A program made the translations under genes and the position numbers. A stretch of DNA of 64,000 nt, from NCBI GenBank assembly GCA_963210315.1, contig OY723272.1, positions 806,001 to 870,000 of the forward strand, in the 5' to 3' direction. Source of the DNA: Rhynchopus euleeides (Eukaryota; Euglenozoa; Diplonemea; Diplonemida; Diplonemidae). The notes below the pieces were generated by a model. It was not told the origin of the DNA and searched no databases. It worked only from the letters and a program-made list of their open reading frames with translations. Within the stretch, counting starts at the first letter, position 1, and each line of letters begins with the position of its first letter. Shown piece by piece: positions 22,053 through 32,650 of this stretch.

Positions 22053-23612
22053 TCAACGCGAGGGCGATGTCCCGTCCTTCAGTTCAGAGATGTAGTGATT
22101 GGTATACCATCGATAGGGGTCGAAGCCCCAGTCGTCTAGGCTCTGGACTGTTTTAAGCCGCCCGTAGGTAGCGTACGTCAGGCGGAGGGCGAGGCGACAC
22201 CAGTTTGACGAGAAGGTGCATATCCAATGCTCCGACTTCTGCATGAACCAGAGGTTGCGGAGCGAATGCACCGTCCAGGCCTCGGCGTCCACCTGCAGAA
22301 ACTTTCCCTGCCGCCGGCGCCGGTTGAATTTCTTCGGGTCGTTGTGGATTTGCAGATCCATCCCTGTCCGGTTCCACCGCGTCCAGCCCCACGCCTGCCC
22401 TGCCAGCTGCCGTGCCTCCAGCGGCACCGACGGGTCATTTGTCTGCAGAAAGAATCGCTGCCTCCCCTGCTGGGCCTGGGCAGCCCTGCCGCCAGGCGGT
22501 GCCGCAAACCTCTTGTTCGCGATGTCGACATACTCCTGGAGCTGGAAGAAACGTGCCATCTCAGGCTCCTTCAGACGCCCCCTCCTGACATGCACGTTAA
22601 CAACATCCGCACCGGAGAAGAACGGGTCCTGCATGTCACGCCTCAACACCGCGTTGAGCCGATCGGTGGGCTGCAGGAGGAAGAACAGCAGCTGTGACGA
22701 CCACCACATGTGGCTGCGCGGCTGCGACAGGGGCACCGTCGGGGCTGTGAAACGATCGCAGGAGTGTTTCGACCACATCGTCTCATGGTGGCCGTCCTCC
22801 GTTCTCCCGCAAGACCCGCAGAGGCAGCTGCCGTTGGGGCCGCAGGTGGCATTCTGCGCGGAACCTCTGCCGATGTGCTTGCACCGCTGGTGTCTGGAGT
22901 CTCTGCTTTTGCTGCAGAAGGACCGCCCGCATGCCGTAGTCCTCTGGAAGTAGCACAGATCGTTGCTCTCGGGGCAGGTCGCCGCGCTGGCAAACAGGAA
23001 GTCTCCATCAAGCACAGCGAATGGAATGCCGAGCTTCAGCGCATTGTCGAGGCCGCACATCTCAGAATGGTAGCGCGACCCCAGCCCCTGGAACATTCTC
23101 GAGAAGTAGTAAAGAGATGTGGTGCACGAAGCGCAGAACTGATTTGTGTAAATCTTCAGCTGGGCCTCCAGCGCCACGTGATCCGCCACAAACGGAACGG
23201 AGGGGTCGAGCAGCGCGGTGAAATGCCCCCGAAACCCGCTGCTACACGGCACCCCCAGCGCCCTCCCGATGTCCTCCTTCAGCGCCTGCGGGGCGTGGTC
23301 ATACTGCGCGTCAAACCACAGGCGAGGCTCAGCCACACCACCCGGTCCACCGGACCTGGCTTCCGCCTGATCTGCCCGAGAAGGGCTGGCTAGCCCATAC
23401 GACTCCACCTGGTCCTCCAGCAGGGCTGTATACAGCGGCGGAAGCGCTGGGTCCAGGCCAGGGGGTGGCTGGCGGTGCGGTGCCGGAGCAGGAGGGGGTG
23501 CCCCACCAGGGGCACGGTGGGTTGGGTTGCTGCCGGCGGTGTTGTGCAGTGCGCCGCCCAGGCCGAGGAATGCCAGGCCCCCCAGCAGGGCTGCAACGTA
23601 GCAGCGTGCCAT
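22053..23612 (-). CDS. GT23/FUT8-like fucosyltransferase, type II membrane protein
   Basis: 519 aa from ATG 23612. This start gives a short cytosolic tip and a signal-anchor (VAALLGGLAFLGLGGAL), the usual Golgi glycosyltransferase layout; an in-frame ATG at 23804 is less plausible. A Pro-rich stem (to about residue 75) is followed by a Cys-rich luminal region. Near residues 340-346 is VHVRRGR, matching the donor-binding VHVRRTDK motif of alpha-1,6-fucosyltransferases, though the Asp is absent. Near 460-475 CTFSSNWCRLALRL matches the conserved GTFSSNVSRL-type motif. Expected role: transfer of fucose or a related sugar in the Golgi; the exact acceptor is unknown. A central Cys-rich insert (about residues 190-270) seems lineage-specific. 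Single exon. Confidence 0.72.
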   Translation of the reverse strand: MARCYVAALLGGLAFLGLGGALHNTAGSNPTHRAPGGAPPPAPAPHRQPPPGLDPALPPLYTALLEDQVESYGLASPSRADQAEARSGGPGGVAEPRLWFDAQYDHAPQALKEDIGRALGVPCSSGFRGHFTALLDPSVPFVADHVALEAQLKIYTNQFCASCTTSLYYFSRMFQGLGSRYHSEMCGLDNALKLGIPFAVLDGDFLFASAATCPESNDLCYFQRTTACGRSFCSKSRDSRHQRCKHIGRGSAQNATCGPNGSCLCGSCGRTEDGHHETMWSKHSCDRFTAPTVPLSQPRSHMWWSSQLLFFLLQPTDRLNAVLRRDMQDPFFSGADVVNVHVRRGRLKEPEMARFFQLQEYVDIANKRFAAPPGGRAAQAQQGRQRFFLQTNDPSVPLEARQLAGQAWGWTRWNRTGMDLQIHNDPKKFNRRRRQGKFLQVDAEAWTVHSLRNLWFMQKSEHWICTFSSNWCRLALRLTYATYGRLKTVQSLDDWGFDPYRWYTNHYISELKDGTSPSR

Positions 23613-24215
23613 CACCCAAAGGGGCGGGGTGGGGGAGGGGCAGGGGGTGCAGCACCCCTGCCAGCAGGTGGCGCAGAGCAACGCTGCCGCCCTTGGAGAG
23701 GGGTGTGTGGCGTGGTGTGGTGGCATAGCATAGGGCGTTAGCAATGCGCATGATTTATCGTGTCTCCCGCAAAAACCGCAGCCGTGTGCGGTGATGCCAC
23801 ACAATGGGCTGGCTAAGGCTGTCTGAAGTGAGAGAGAGTTCTAACCACAGAAAAAGAGTAAGGCGATTCGGTGACCGGATAAGTGGTTTTGTGTTGCTCT
23901 CACAAAACACACTGCGCGCCGGTGCGCTCCCACTGCCTCCTCTTTCGCTGTGACAAGCAAGCTTGTTTGGGCAAAGCAGTTCTCACAACACCCACTCAAA
24001 AAAAATAGGCGGGTGGGAGGTGGGGCTTTGAAACAGAAGTAAACTGTTTCTGCTTTAGAAGGAATCACAAGAATGATCACCCTTCACTCGTTATGCAGGT
24101 TGTGCCTGAGATCCAGTGTTTTATCCGGCATGTGTTGTGTTGTTGTACTTGTGCGGGCAATGTAGGGGGCGCCGGTGGGGGGAGGGGGGGGGGGGGGGGG
24201 GGAGGGGCGGGCTGA
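23613..24215. other. 5' flank of the GT23-like gene with dispersed repeat
   Basis: 23867-23995 belongs to a dispersed repeat also present at about 35190-35290, 45712-45806 and 46845-46945 (shared TTTCGCTGTGACAAGCAAGC and TTGGGCAAA). A long G-run (24182-24202) sits just before transposon E2. No gene. Confidence 0.55.
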
Positions 24216-26016
24216 CACGGTGGGATCTTGTAAATTTTACATGTATAACTACAAGTATATACATGTATTATACATGTATAATACTTGCATGACAACTATT
24301 ATACATGTATAATACATGTATATGCCTGAAATATACATGTAAAATACATGTATATCAAGTAAAAATACATGTATAATAGTTGCATGTCAACTATTATACA
24401 TGTATCTTTACTTGATATACATGTATTTTACATGTATATTTCATGCATTTACATGTATTTTACATGTATAATACTTGTCATGCAAGTATTATACATGTAT
24501 AATACTTGCATGACAAGTAAAATACTTGCATGCAAGTAAAATACATGTATTTTACTTGCATGCAAGTATTTTACTTGTCATGCAAGTATTTTACATGTAT
24601 AATACTTGCATGACAAGTATTATACATGTAAAATACATGTAAATGCATGAAATATACATGTAAAATACATGTATATCAAGTAAAGATACATGTATAATAG
24701 TTGACATGCAAGTATTATACATGTATTTTTACTTGATATACATGTATTTTACATGTATATTTCAGGCATATACATGTATTATACATGTATAAACCCTGTG
24801 CCTGGAATTTTGACCGAGTTAGATAAAATTTTCAGTGCAATCCTTCAGCACCTCCCCCCTAGATTTTTAGGTTTTCTTGACCCAATGGTCGAAATCTGCG
24901 ACATAGTGGAAATCCCGGGGACATGTCGAATTCGAAAATTTTGGGTCAAAAAACCCCAGGGGGGACCCTTTGGTTTCACCCCCTGCTGGGGGGCCTGGTG
25001 GGCGTTCAGGTGTGCTGAGACCCTTCGGGTTCTGACAGAGTGCAGCAATGGTAATCAACCGTCGTGAACGTACTTTCGTGCCGGCATGGCTATCCATGGG
25101 CACCGTGGCATGTCGCCGCATCCGTCCCGATCAACAAGTGCCAGAGGTAAATCAGGAGTCCTGGTCCAGTGCAGGCACCTGCGCTGCAGATACCCAAGGG
25201 ACTGTTGTGCACAAAAATGCACACGCAAGGACATCAACTGACCGAGGCAATGCACCTCGCAGCCTATCGATTCGATTCGGGGCACCAAGCCTCACGAGCT
25301 GGTCACGCGATACCAGGTTACTCTGCGTGGCATATTCCTTGCAGCCGAAATGGCTTGGGCAGCAGTGCACAGGAACTTCTGCTGCACTGCGACAGGACAA
25401 CCCAAGCACGTGCCGCGTACATCCGGAGGTGAAGTTGGATGAGGAAGATCGGTGGCTTCTGGGAGGAAGAGGGCCACCGCGTCCACGTCGCGGCTAGCAC
25501 ACTCAGCACACGAGCGGGCGTTGCATGAAATCCCCCATGTGTAAACAGGGGAAATCGGCCTTTTAGGTGATCCTGGTCAGGAATAAAAATTTCCACACAT
25601 ATTTTTCGACTTCCTGAGGCCAAAAACCGGTGTTCCTGGACCCAGATGTGACATCTGGATGACATAATAAAAATCCAGAGTGCCTTAGAGGCGCGCGGGA
25701 CATTTTTTTGGGGATCGTGGCTGGGGACCCCCTATTTTGGGGGATTTCCCGTAGGTGGAAAATGTCGATTTTCCAATTTTAAATCACTCTGGGGGCACCT
25801 GCGGGGCCATATTTTGCATTTTCAGACAGGGGACCTACACCCTACAAACCCGATTTTCGGGTTTTTTGACCATTTTTTGCCTTGTGCGAAAACGTGATAT
25901 TTTTTGGACAAAATTCCAGGCACAGGGTTATAATAGTTGACATGCAAGTATTATACATGTATAATACATGTATATACTTGTAGTTATACATGTAAAATTT
26001 ACAAGATCCCACCGTG
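24216..26016. mobile_element. CAC-ended DNA transposon E2 with TACATGTA arrays
   Basis: 1801 bp. Ends CACGGTGGGATCTTGTAAAT and exact inverse; inverted arms about 84 bp. Flanked by GA (24214-24215, 26017-26018). The left side has an extra AT-rich array (24236-24792) made of TACATGTA, TACTTGCATG and similar words in nested palindromes. The right side carries only the terminal part; beyond it the sequence resumes with an inverted CCCTGTGCCTGGAATTTTG shared by both sides (24793-24812 and 25912-25929). The interior has fragments of possible decayed coding sequence (plus strand, about 25180-25440, interrupted by stops). Non-autonomous. Confidence 0.83.
24236..24792. repeat. AT-rich nested palindrome array inside E2
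   Basis: About 550 bp composed almost wholly of TACATGTATAATACTTGCAT-like words in both orientations, abruptly AT-rich against GC-rich surroundings. Several long self-complementary stretches (for example around 24380-24410 and 24480-24600). Confidence 0.85.
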
Positions 26017-26281
26017 GACGGCACGGAGCTCGACACGTCCCATCAGAGACCTTGAGACCAGGGGGAGGCTAGAGCTGTACTGGGTGGGGGTAGGGGATGA
26101 TGGCAGGCCATGGGAGAGAGGGGGTGGGGCGGGGCGAGGACGTTACGGCAAGCAAACAACACCGCAACACCAACAGCATGTATGCTTGAGTTTCACACCG
26201 TGCGTGGGGGGGAGGGAGAGGGGGGGGCGGTGATGGTTAACAGCGGACTCATCGGGGGGGGGGGGGGGGGGGAGTGGGTGG

Positions 26282-29201
26282 CACCACGGACTAGTCGCCC
26301 GGACGACTAGTCGGGACGACGGGTGAAATGACGACGGGTGAAACGACGGGTGGCACCCGTCGACTCGACGGGTGGACCCGTCGAGTCGACGGGTGAACCT
26401 GCTGAAACGACGGGTGTTCCAGCCATTTCCTGTTGATATGGGCCAATTTCCATTGAAAACTAGGGGAGTACCTTGCATGGCATCAGGTTATTTTTCACGC
26501 CGAGCTATCTTCCCTGCACAGACCCACCCCCCCCATTACTTTCCATTTACAATTCCTAGTTGGTGAAGGGGCTGCCCACCGGTGGACCACCAGGAGGGGG
26601 GTGAGCCATCCAGGTGGGCAGGGGGCCTGGGGGTGGGGCCTCAAGACAACTCCCCCACGACGTCACTCCGCTCTCGAGGACAAACAAAATCACCTACGTA
26701 CCTGAACTGCCAAACACCCCCCCCCCCTCACTTACGGGTGCGCGGATCTCATGTGCTCTTCGCGCTTTACAGTGGTTTTAAAGAGCTCGAAACAAACACA
26801 GCAACGCTTTTGTGTCAGCACGCGCGAATGGTGACTGAGGTAGTGCTGGCTCAGTCCCTTCGATTTTGTCCGTTTGCCGCACTCCTGGCATGTGACAGTG
26901 CAGGTCTGACACGGCGCGTTGTTTTGTGGCCGATGTGCAGCATCATAATGCGCAAACAGTGCTTCTCTCGTGTGGACAACTTTGGAGCACACAATGCAGA
27001 TATGTTGCTGCACAGGCACTGTACCGGATGGGGTTGGTTCTGGCACTTCTGGCACATCCTCGCTGTTGCCCCAGGATTTGGACTTGCAGATGCATGCGAG
27101 CAGCGTTGCCTTTGGAGTGGTGTTTTCCGGGTCGCCCAGAAATTGTTGGCCCCATCGCCCCCTTTTTGTGACGTGAGATCCAAGGCTGAGGGACTCGAGT
27201 CTCCGCTGCAGTGCTGCCGTTGCTCCCTTCCAACAAGCGTTCCTCGCGGTGACACAGCAGCAAAGCTTTATCGCGCCGAACTTCAGGAGGGTCGGGGTGC
27301 TCGGTTGGTCCAGCAGGCCGCACCCCTTGCCTTTGGTCCTCTGCATTTCGAAGAGCAGCAGGTCCCGTTCGGCGGTCTGCTGCGATGTCACCCTCAGGGC
27401 ATGGCGTTTGGAGACGCCATTCCCCCTCTCCAGTTCCTCGTCACTCAGGGCGAGGGGGTGTGCATCTTCTGGATCAAACCAGTGGCTCATCGAATGGATA
27501 TATGTAACACCACGCCCCTCGGATGTTCTCCCAGGTGACACCCACTCCAGGACAAACACAAGGATGTGCATTGCGATGAGCGAGAAGATGAACTGTTTCG
27601 CGCACTTTCCCTCCTGGTGGTACTTGATGGGGGATGTCGTTGTAGCGGAAATGCACAAGCATTTCCATTGCAATACAGAGTAGATGCTGCACCCCCTTCG
27701 TCTTGGTAATGGTGAGTAAGCGACTCAGAACATCTCTGGCCTGGTTTCCCGTCATGTTAGAACACGTTGAGCTGCCAAGGACAGCCTTCTGCACGGCAGG
27801 TCCATCAGGCAAGATCTCTGCGAGTATTGCGATGAACCCGTTTATGTCGGCAGGGGGGGTGACCCCTGCGTACAGGCTCTCAAACCCAGCTTCATGAAGT
27901 TCCTGGATGCTAGCCCTGTGGCAGGCGTGGAGCTGTTTCAACCAGTCATTTCGTGGTGTGGTACAAAACGCGCTCCTGTGCGAAGATGACCCCATCTTAC
28001 TAAATGCCGACCACAGCTCAAGATGGTCCCCTGCTACCCTAAGCAGGCGAGCCGAAACATCACGTTCGCCTTTTCGAAAACCCCTCTCTGCACTCTTGCG
28101 ATTTGCTTCAGGAAGTTGAACGTGAACCACGTTCTGTACTCATCCTTCTGCTTATCGGCAACTGTCACCAACCGTGTTGCGAAGGCACCGTCGAAAATGC
28201 CTACGGCCAGCCTGCTCTGCTGGGTCTTCTGTGCCTGTTTCTTCTCCGCCTCGTACAGCTTCACCATAGCTGCAGTGCCGCGGGGCAGGCGTCGGCCATC
28301 TCCTTGAGCCCTGTCGGGTGGTCCTTCCCGTTGCTCTTCCGGAGGCCCAACCCGACAAACTCGATGTCTGACCCGCTATTGACACGGGCAGCGTACATCG
28401 TGCGACCATCCTTCGCGGTCGACTTGCTGATCACCCCACCCCCCACCTTCTCATACTTTTTGTACAGGGCAAGACTGATGATGGGATCAGTCGACTTGAT
28501 TATCCGCCAGCTTGCCGAGAAGCTGCTTCAGGGCCATGTGGCTCAACCCATCAGCATCACGCTCGACAACATACGTGTTGATCCAAGCACGTACAAACAC
28601 CGTCATGTCCACAGCGCTGGCGAGGGCCTGCGCTGCAGTACGCTTTGCCGCTGGCATTGATTGGTGTGGCTCGTCTGGGTGGCCTGGGTGGTGATGATGG
28701 TATCTTGGGGTATCTTGGCCTGGGTGGTGATGATGGTACGGTATCTTGGAGACTGCCTTGTGGGTTGTGCAAGGGTTGGCTGGGGCGAAAATTTGCCTGG
28801 CAGAAAAGTGATCACCTTCATGAAGTAGGTTGCTCTGTCAAACTGACACAGTTTGTCAGAGTCAAGATCCCTCGAACAATGAAAATCCACGAGAACAGCC
28901 GTCGCACATGCACTTGAGGCCCCATCACCAACTAGGAATTGTAAATGGAAAGTAATCGGGGGTGGGTCTGTGCAGGGAAGATAGTTCGGCGTGAAAAATA
29001 ACCTGATGCCATGCAAGGTACTCCCCTAGTTTTCAATGGAAATTGGCCCATATCAACAGGAAATGGCTGGAACACCCGTCGTTTCAGCAGGTTCACCCGT
29101 CGTGCCGACGGGTGCCACCCGTCGAGTCGACGGGTGGTCCCGTCGAGTCGACGGGTGCCGCCTGTCGAGTTTTCACCCGTCGTCCCGACTAGTCCGTGGT
29201 G
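26282..29201. mobile_element. CAC-ended DNA transposon E3 with long arms and a zinc-finger gene
   Basis: 2920 bp. Ends CACCACGGACTAGTCG and exact inverse; inverted arms about 280 bp (26282-26563 against 28930-29201). The arms contain repeated ACGACGGGTG and CCCGTCGAGTCGACGGG palindromes. Flanked by GG (26280-26281, 29202-29203), though the flanks are G-rich so this duplication is the least secure of the four. Encodes a minus-strand, frameshifted protein of the family also found in E4 and at 30933-32375. Probably once autonomous. Confidence 0.83.
26732..28657 (-). pseudogene. E3-encoded zinc-finger protein, frameshifted
   Basis: Reads from ATG 28657 (MPAAKRTAAQALASAVDMTV) to 26732 through several frame changes: near 28495, 28275, 28060 and 27650. 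No plausible introns explain them. Landmarks in order: N-terminal helical region (WINTYVVERDADGLSHMALK); EAGFESLYAGV; VLGSS; SNMTGNQAR; HFRYNDIP; SHWFDPEDAHPLALSDEE; TAERDL; a Cys region; then three C2H2-type fingers (CIVC..H..H, CQECGK..H..H, CCVCFELF..H..H) at about 27010-26735. Homologous in the same order to the E4 product and to 30933-32375. I recognise no known transposase domain; catalytic residues are not evident. Function inferred only from residence inside a transposon. Confidence 0.65.
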
Positions 29202-29751
29202 GGGGTGGGGTTTGACCACGTGAGCTGACCAGTCTCAAAAAATCACCCGCCCCCCCCCCCCCTCCCCCCTGTTGATGAGTCAGAAATAGGACCAATCTAA
29301 CACCTTGGCCTTGCCTACCCGTGTGGCTGGGGCGCGAGATTCCCTCCCCGCGCATCACACCGATTCATCCCAGTGTGGGCCAGCAAAATTTTGTATCATC
29401 AAAAAGAAAGACTTGGTGATCGCTACTGTGCGGGACAAGGCTTGCAAAAATACAGCAGCAGTCTCTCGAGTCTTCCTTTCAGATGATTTTTGCATTGATC
29501 GCTTCCATCCCCCCCCCCCCCCCTCACCGGGAAGCTGCAAAATGAGGTGCTGAGCCTGCCACGCCACCCCTCCGCTGTCGCGGGCCCTGTTCTCACGGTG
29601 TGCACTCCATGGGGACACCCCACGATGCCAGCACGCGAACCCAAAACCACAATCCGCACTGTCGGGATATCGCGTCATCACCCCATACGATGCGGGCCAG
29701 CAATATGGCTTCGTACCACCCAGCAGCGACACACCCGATCCCGATAGCCCC
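29202..29751. other. Intergenic with G/C homopolymers
   Basis: C-runs at about 29249-29263 and 29510-29523. No ORF I can support. Downstream flank of the small membrane-protein gene. Confidence 0.5.
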
Positions 29752-30325
29752 TTATTCATCCAGGTCGCTAGCTGAGACAACGGCGGGCAACTGCGACGTC
29801 CCTCTGGAGAACGGCTGGCTTTTGAAGGCATCTGTCATCGAGACATTCACCGGCGATTTTGACAACCCGCGGGCGTCGTCTTCCCGCGCCTGGAGGTAAT
29901 TTCCCTGGTTGGGAGATACCTTGAAACGCTGCGCCGATTGGCCCTGTTAAAACGTGGCGTGGGGGGAGCGGGGTGGTGAGGGTGATGGGGAGTGGTGGCG
30001 GGGTGGTGGATAAACCTTGCGGTTTGCTGTTGTCCGGAGTGCAAAATCACCCAGGCATAATCGGGGTGGTTTCCGCACCCCATCTGGGATTGGGCACAGC
30101 CCACCCTCAGCGACATACCTCGCCAATCGTCCGGAGATACCCGATATCGCCGTGCGGGAATATCCCTACGTCTGCCATCCATATGTGCAGCGGCGTAAAC
30201 ACAAATATGTAGTCAGTCGTAGTCCGTGTTCCGTAGACAATGCCAAAAACCGAAAGAGCTCCAAGCAGATAGGAAAATCGCACAATCCGTCTTTTGGCTT
30301 TCTTAGTTAGGCCCAGGGGCCCGAT
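29752..30325 (-). CDS. Small membrane protein, two 3' exons (5' end unresolved)
   Basis: Found by joining exons 30325..30119 and 29943..29752 across a 175-bp intron with clean sites (GAG|GTATGT; TTTTAACAG|GGC). Both exons are phase 0 and yield 132 codons before TAA. Exon 1 encodes a basic stretch (LTKKAKRRIVRF), a hydrophobic segment (FSYLLGALSVFGIVYG) and an aromatic-rich stretch (DYIFVFTPLHIWMADVGIF). Exon 2 is a polar tail rich in Ser and Gln ending SASDLDE. This suggests a membrane protein with a polar C-terminal tail. Family not recognised. An acceptor-like CCCTACAG precedes exon 1, so further upstream exons are likely; alternatively translation starts at ATG 30358. None was found between 30360 and 30930, which holds repeats. 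Confidence 0.55.
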
Positions 30326-30932
30326 CTGTAGGGGACAGGGCGTGTGTGTGTTGTGCATTTGGAGGCATTTGCAGATGTCAGCCCAATGGCGGGGGGGGGG
30401 GGGGGGAATACTGAAATAGAAGTTATAGGAATCGTCCCTTCACTTGTTATGCAGGTTGTCACTAATAGCCTTGCTTATGAGCGAAACGCTCCGTGGATTG
30501 GCAGGGACCGCGGTGCCACACACACAGTTAGGCTGCCAGGGGGGTCTGGGGGGCTCCGCCCCCCAGCCGCCGGAGGCCACGGTAGTGAACATTTGTTCAT
30601 TGCGGATGGATAGATTCATGCGACTTGAAAGGATTGGGCACCCGACATACGCCACAGGGGGGGTCTACACTGCATGTAATTTATGCATAACCCACCTGTT
30701 GTTGATCACAGATGTATGGCGTCTGCCATGTTTTTGGGGAGAGAAATGACCACTGAGCCCAGCACGCGCGCATCGAGAGGATTTGAGGCCCCCGCCCCCT
30801 GGTCCCCTGCCCACCTGACTGACTCAGGTGCCACACACGAGGTTCCACTGAGATTGTCGTGAACGCGTTCTCTCGTCTAGAAATTCTACACACTCACCCC
30901 ACACAGGTCTCTTTACCACAAAAAACAACACA
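30326..30932. other. Repeat-bearing stretch without a gene
   Basis: A G-run (30391-30406), and at 30537-30600 one copy of a roughly 65-bp repeat with a GGGGGGCTCCGCCCCCC hairpin followed by GCCGCCGGAGGCCACGGTAG. Other copies lie at 37026-37090, 37189-37255 (inverted), 61922-61983 and 62148-62205. Confidence 0.6.
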
Positions 30933-32375
30933 ATGGCTCCGAAATGCAAGCAACCTGCAACGCAGGCGACGCCGCAGGTGTCGGCGAAGAAGCGGGCGGG
31001 AGATGGCGGGGAGGGTGCGGAGCGCCGGGTGGAACAGCTGAACACCCTCGTGAAGACGCACGCCGTCGACGTACATCAAGAAATGCGCGTACAGGTGCCG
31101 GGGGGGCTGACAAAGTTCGAGGTTCCTCTTACGGCCCCTCTTGTCGCCGGGGGAGGAAAGCTGTCCAACACCGCAAGCTGGAAGGATCTCACTGGCTTCA
31201 CGGTTCCGCAAGGCGGCGTACACCGTCACCCCCGCCCTGCACGACATCAAGGGGGTGGTGAGGCTCATCTTGCGGACCGTCCCCGAGGCAAAACATGTGG
31301 AGGAAACTGTGCTGGGGAGCAGCGGAGGCAACATGACGGGAACACAAGCGAGGGCGATATTAGCAGCGTTAAAGTCCACCACTCTCGGGGGCCGGAAGGA
31401 TCTGTGCTGTGCGATGGAGGTGCTGATCTTTTTTTAGATATCAGGATATCCCTGTCCGCTTCTTCGCAGACCCTGGCCTTGCTCAAAGGGGTTCCTCTTT
31501 GCATTAGTCAGCTACCATGCGGTGATATTTTTTTCTGAAGTGGGCAAACCCAATATGCTCACTCTTTGGTTTGATCCTGAAGATGCCCACAGGACAACCA
31601 TCTCCGATGAGCTTTTTGAACAGGGCAACGGGGAGCGGAAACGTTGGGCAGCTGCAACGTCCCAGCAGACGATGGAACGGGACCTGCAGGCCTTTGAGTT
31701 GAAGTGCAAGCACCTCGAACGTGACCCCTCTACCGTACAGAAGGCACCTGTTCTTTCTTCCCTCAGGGGGGAGAAGCCGTTGATTCTCGATCACGATTCC
31801 CTTCGCCTTTGTAAGTGTGTGACAAATGCAGATGCAGCGTGGGCTTCGGCTTCTCGACTTAGTCTCTCGGTTGGGAGCCCTTGGTCTTCAGGATCATGTG
31901 CGGAGAAGGGATGCTTGGGGGCAAACCTTTCGTGGGAACCCCGAAAGTGATGGCTCCGTTTTCAAAAGCTGTATTTGCAAGGAATCGCCGTGGAACGCGC
32001 AAGGGGTTGCATCATGACGAAACCGATGACGACGAAGATGGGGGTGATCATCCGGGTGATGGGGACAGCAGCACCGACGACAGTGACACCAACGGATTTC
32101 CTTGCCGTATTTGCCCGAACAGGGTGTTCACACAAATCTACGGGCTTTACGCTCACTTCGATGCAAAACATCGCCTCAGAGAAGAATGTACATGCAGAGT
32201 CACCTGCCCAGTGGAGGGTTGTGGGAAGGTCATCCAGAAAAGTGGTCTGAGCCAACACGCTTTGGACAACCACCGCGACATTTTGAATAGCACTGTGTGC
32301 CCGTTGTGCCTGCAAGAGTTTGCAACGGAGGAAGCTAGGGATGCACACATGTCGGACGAGCACCCTGCGCTCTAA
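30933..32375 (+). pseudogene. Zinc-finger protein of the E3/E4 family, frameshifted
   Basis: Starts MAPKCKQPATQATPQVSAKK at 30933 and ends at 32375. The homologous reading passes through frame changes near 31140, at a run of seven T near 31431-31437 (removing one T restores FFRYQDIPVRFF against HFRYADIPWRF of E4), near 31510, near 31845 and near 31990. Landmarks: TPALHDIKG, VLGSS, NMTGTQARAI, FRYQDIP, WFDPEDAH, TMERDL, CICKESPWN, an acidic run of Asp/Glu, then three finger-like motifs (CRICPNRVF..H..H, CPVEGCGKV..H..H, CPLCLQEF..H..H). The last segment (32000-32375) is one clean frame. No paired inverted ends found around it, so either the element has lost its termini or they lie beyond my recognition. 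Confidence 0.62.
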
Positions 32376-32507
32376 GCAGTCTGCCAGTACAATATGTATC
32401 GCTCCGGTACGCCTCCCTCTCACCGACGACAGCGTTTTTATCATGTAATATTCCATGTAATCCATCATGTAATGTAAGCTACTTCAGCGTCGTGTGGGCC
32501 CTTTCAC

Positions 32508-32650
32508 CACCCACCCCCCTTCGGGGGGTGGGGGCCGATCCCAGATTTTTTTAATCCCAACTTCGCCCCCTTGGGCGAAGTTGGGGCGAAGTAAATCCGA
32601 ACATTTATTTATTTAGGCGAAGATGGCCCAACTTCGCCCAGTAGCGAACG
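32508..32650. repeat. Hairpin and CTTCGCC palindrome cluster 3' of the zinc-finger pseudogene
   Basis: A 10-bp stem with a three-base loop (CCCACCCCCC then GGGGGGTGGG, 32511-32533) and then repeated CAACTTCGCC/GGCGAAGTTG words. The density of one palindromic word is like the subterminal zones of E1-E4 and may mark a remnant element end. Confidence 0.55.

Noticed and set aside
24230-24790. Possible CRISPR-like array of regularly spaced repeats
   Set aside because: Words are nested palindromes without unique spacers, inside a eukaryotic transposon.
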